Shown here: piece after piece, positions 61,183-64,000 of the stretch | Layout: the number at the start of each line of letters is the position of its first letter | How positions within the stretch are numbered: position 1 is the first letter of the stretch | Notes under the pieces: model-generated | Databases searched by the model: none | Told to the model about the DNA's origin: nothing | Seen by the model: only the letters and a program-made list of their open reading frames with translations | Assembly (NCBI RefSeq): GCF_027244095.1 | Contig: NC_069670.1 | Span: 16,573,320 to 16,637,319, forward strand | Origin: Hemicordylus capensis | Lineage: Eukaryota; Chordata; Lepidosauria; Squamata; Cordylidae | Length of the DNA: 64,000 bases | Direction: 5' to 3' | Position numbers and translations under genes: made by a program

Positions 61183-61416
61183 GGTCTCATTCTCTTAAAT
61201 ACCCAGGGCCTAAGCTGGGTATTTAAAAGAAAGGTGATTTAAAACTAAAGGAAGCCTGACTGGACCATTGATTTTCCTTCCTACCCTTGCCATGTGCAAT
61301 TGGGATGTAGAGCAGCAAGACTGAGTATTTAAATGAGAGCCCTTTAAATAGGGAAGGCGTACTCAGGTCAAACTGCCAATCCTTGCCATCTAATTCAGGA
61401 CATTTTGGTTTCAGAC

Positions 61417-61527
61417 CCTTTCTAAAGCCAGAGGAGTGGGAACAGGACATCCTTTGTTTATAGTCACAACTCTAGTAAGAGCTGACACAGCAAGATTCTT
61501 GGATGACACCAGGACTGACCTGCCTGC
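61417..61527 (-). CDS. possible further upstream TOP6BL exon
   Basis: 111 nt, acceptor TTGTATTCTGCAG, frame open through VSSKNLAVSALTRVV and GCPVPTPLALER to a weak donor GTCTGA. Phase 0 at both ends, which would join the exon starting at 59974. The composition looks protein-like, but this is one candidate among several and is unconfirmed. Confidence 0.33.
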
Positions 61528-62024
61528 CTGCAGAATACAACAGAGGCAACTCTGCAGGCTTGCTGAGATACAGATTTCTCTACCGTCCCTCCTTTGCTCA
61601 GAGAAGAAAGGGAGAAACTTGTAAGTTACGTTTGCTCTAAAATGTTTCATAGAGTACGCAAAGCTAAGTCAAATAGAACTTGTAACTTTTTTGAGCAACT
61701 GCAAAAGATACTTTCAGCAGTTTGAACTTCAGCTGCTGATGAAAGAAAGCACAAGCCTTTGAATCCTCAAGGCAGCTGGAAATAAATCTTAAATCAAAAG
61801 GTGCAGTGGCTTCAGGTAGACTCTGAGTTTAGCTGCAAATCAAGGGAGCTCTCGCATGCCCACAAGTGAGCTGTGTTGCATACATCCACAAAGGTTATTC
61901 AGAAAAGCACCCCTTTATAGTATATTGTTCTTTACTATATTGAATAAGTCACACTTACCCAGCAAGATCACATTCAGGAAAGACACATGAGGAATCTCCC
62001 AGAGTCGTTTTTGTCTTTGCCCAG

Positions 62025-62310
62025 GATTATTATTTTAAAATATGCATACACCACTGTTCAGCAAGGAAGTTATCAGAGTGGTTTACAAAGCAAAAGAAAC
62101 ATGAATATGGTTTCCTACCCTACAAGGGTTCACAATCTAAAAAGAAACATGAAGCTCCAACAACCCACCCCCCCATGAGAGGAATGCTATGCTGGGTTGA
62201 ACAGAGAGACCGAGAGAGTTGCTTTCTTCCTGATAAATATAAGAGAGCCACCATTCTAAAAGGTATCTCTTGGCCCAGTAAACAGGGCTGGATGGGAGCA
62301 TCCTTGGGAA
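62025..62310 (-). mobile_element. L2-like LINE 3' end
   Basis: TATGCATACACCACTGTTC, GGGTTCACAATCTAAAAAG and TCTCTTGGCCCAGTAAACAG. Same 3' UTR family as 8087-8395. Confidence 0.6.
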
Positions 62311-62421
62311 GAAGAAGCTAGGGTCCTTCTCCTGAAATGTTCCTCTGCAATACACAGCTCAGAAATAAGGTATGTACAGTTAAGGAATTATGCTTTAAGG
62401 AATTCATATGTCTCTTTCCTT

Positions 62422-62530
62422 CACCTATTTATTTATTTTTGTTATTGTTTTATTTATTGTTAAATTTATATATCACCTTTCATTAAAACAATCCCAAGGC
62501 AGTTCACACAGAAATTTTTTTAAAAGACTA
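62422..62530 (-). mobile_element. L2-like LINE tail
   Basis: TATTTATTTATTTTTG then TATATATCACCTTTCATT and CCAAGGCAGTTCACACAG, reverse orientation. Confidence 0.55.
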
Positions 62531-64000
62531 TAAAAACACACAATTAAAATATTAAGCTAAAATATAAAAACATAAATATGACTACAAAGATTTAAAATAC
62601 AAGCATAAAGATATTAATACTAATTCTTAATATTAATTCATATTAATTCTTCTCTCGGTGAGAATAGTGCAGAAGAGTGTTTCATGCCTTAAAATGCATG
62701 TGTTAAACTGAACTGTTCATATGAGCTTGTAAGGACCATGAAGTGTCATGTTGTAGGAATTTCAGAGCAATCTGCTCTTAACAGTAAGCCTTTTCAGTCA
62801 TATCAAACAGTGATCCCACTGAATCCAATAATAGTTAATTCAGACATGGAGAGCAGCTGTTTTCAATGGCTGCCAGACCTAGAGAAGAGAGGCACGTCTC
62901 TTTTTCCCAGGCCAGGGATTGTATTCTTTGGGGGTGTGGAAGTAGGCCATGATGACTATTTCTTCATGTCCAATGCAAAGCAACCGAGCCTTGTAAATCT
63001 TTCACAACCATCATGATAACTTTGTGGATGAAGTGTTTACTCACCTATATGTCTTGGTAGAAATGTAGCCATTCATTTTTACACAGTAATGAAATTTGAT
63101 CTACAAAGCAGAGCAGTAGAGAATCCATTAGATTCAAACAGCAGGTGAGGGGGCGGGAAGGATGCTGGGTAAAAAGAGATGGGGGGGCGAGTTCTGTACT
63201 AGCTGTTTCTTTCAAAATTACTGTTTTTCATTCACTTCTTTAAGAAGAGAGGTTAGACAACATTATTGCCAAACATAGTGTTTTCAAAACTGTGCTCTCA
63301 TTTTCTCCCTCAGCCTGATTTGTGACTACTTTTCTGTCTTCTGCCAGAATTAAAGTGCTAGCTAGCCTGCCTGGTATGGACTGACAAAGTGCTACTGATT
63401 TGCCTGGTGAAGTCATCTGTGCTGAAGTTCTATTCCTGCCTCATCCCTTCCTGCGTGCTCTTTGTCAATAAGCCCACAGGTGAGACACCACCCCCCCCCA
63501 AATACATTCCAGTTAACTTTGCACTTTTTCTTGTGGCCATGTTGGCATTGGGCAAAGACTATTTGAAAAACATGTGATTTCTGCACATATCAGGCTTGCA
63601 GGCAGTCAATGGCTAGAGGTGTACAAATCAGATGGTATGAAAATATGATAACTAACTAACTAAACAAATAAATGGCTGTGTGGATACTTGGTCCAGCCTA
63701 CTTTACATCCTAGTTCTGCCAGAAACCAGTGAAATCACCTAGCTGAAATGACAGCTACTATCCCCTCCCATCTCGTCATCCCCTTTTAGCCTCTCTACAG
63801 ACCTCAGAAACAAAATGTGTAGTGCCAAGTGCCATGGCTGTATGCTTCATATTGCACATCCCCCATCCCCTACAAACAATCCAGGCATACTTAAAAATTT
63901 GGACATGGCTAAATTGCTTCAGAGGACAGAAAGTGGGGTTTATTTGTTTCTCCTTTTCTGGTCCTAGAAAACATTTCTGGCCTATAGTTTAGCACCCCCA

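Larger units (their letters stand above)
59975..64000. other. right flank, mostly unassigned
   Basis: Contains the candidate exon at 61417-61527, an L2 fragment, a hairpin and two LINE tails. In 62540-64000 I see only AT-rich sequence and short open frames without recognisable similarity. The missing TOP6BL 5' exons might lie here or beyond the window. Confidence 0.5.

Noticed and set aside
62738-63016. A 92-codon plus-strand frame
   Set aside because: No recognisable similarity, no clear splice sites and average-length for AT-rich noncoding sequence.

Overview
This window is vertebrate nuclear DNA, most likely from a squamate reptile (probably a lizard). The evidence is two complete multi-exon genes and one partial gene orthologous to human 11q13 genes, embedded in CR1 and L2 LINE 3' ends, tRNA-derived SINEs and short inverted-repeat DNA elements of the kind that are dense in squamate genomes. 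The species cannot be named from sequence alone. No prokaryotic genes, CRISPR arrays, retroviral elements or free-standing tRNA/rRNA genes were recognised.

Layout. (1) 1-1575 is the upstream flank of ACTN3. It has a CANNTG-rich proximal promoter and, at the left edge on the minus strand, two weak candidate exons of an unidentified gene. (2) 1576-40838, plus strand: ACTN3, skeletal-muscle alpha-actinin-3. All 21 coding exons are intact (2697 nt, 898 residues), every junction is in phase, and one intron uses a GC donor. Intron 1 is 21 kb and full of repeats; the rest is GC-rich and compact, especially after exon 10. (3) 42268-50765, minus strand: RCE1, the CAAX-prenyl protease 2 of the ER membrane. 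It has 8 exons (933 nt, 310 residues) and a CpG-rich first exon. It converges on ACTN3, with only 1.4 kb between the two stop codons. (4) 52647 to at least 59974, minus strand: at least ten exons of a gene I assign to TOP6BL (C11orf80), the meiotic topoisomerase VI B-like subunit. The basis is exon content, phase-consistent splicing and its place upstream of RCE1 as in human. Its 5' end was not found and may lie beyond 62 kb or outside the window. (5) 62-64 kb holds LINE 3' ends and unassigned sequence.

The three genes do not form a functional pathway: sarcomeric actin cross-linking, CAAX protein maturation and meiotic DNA break formation are unrelated. They are neighbours by conserved synteny.

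The most unusual material is a set of long foldback (hairpin) sequences at 15.8, 16.6, 24.5, 48.6, 57.3 and 61.1 kb, together with nested insertions that give relative ages: a hAT-like MITE inside a SINE, an L2 inside a 310-bp inverted-repeat element, and a SINE in the loop of a foldback. I see no evidence of a wholly new multi-gene system. The best leads are the near-perfect 93-bp hairpin in ACTN3 intron 1, the GC-AG intron, the palindromic two-strand poly(A) signal between ACTN3 and RCE1, and the ACTN2-like N-terminus of ACTN3.
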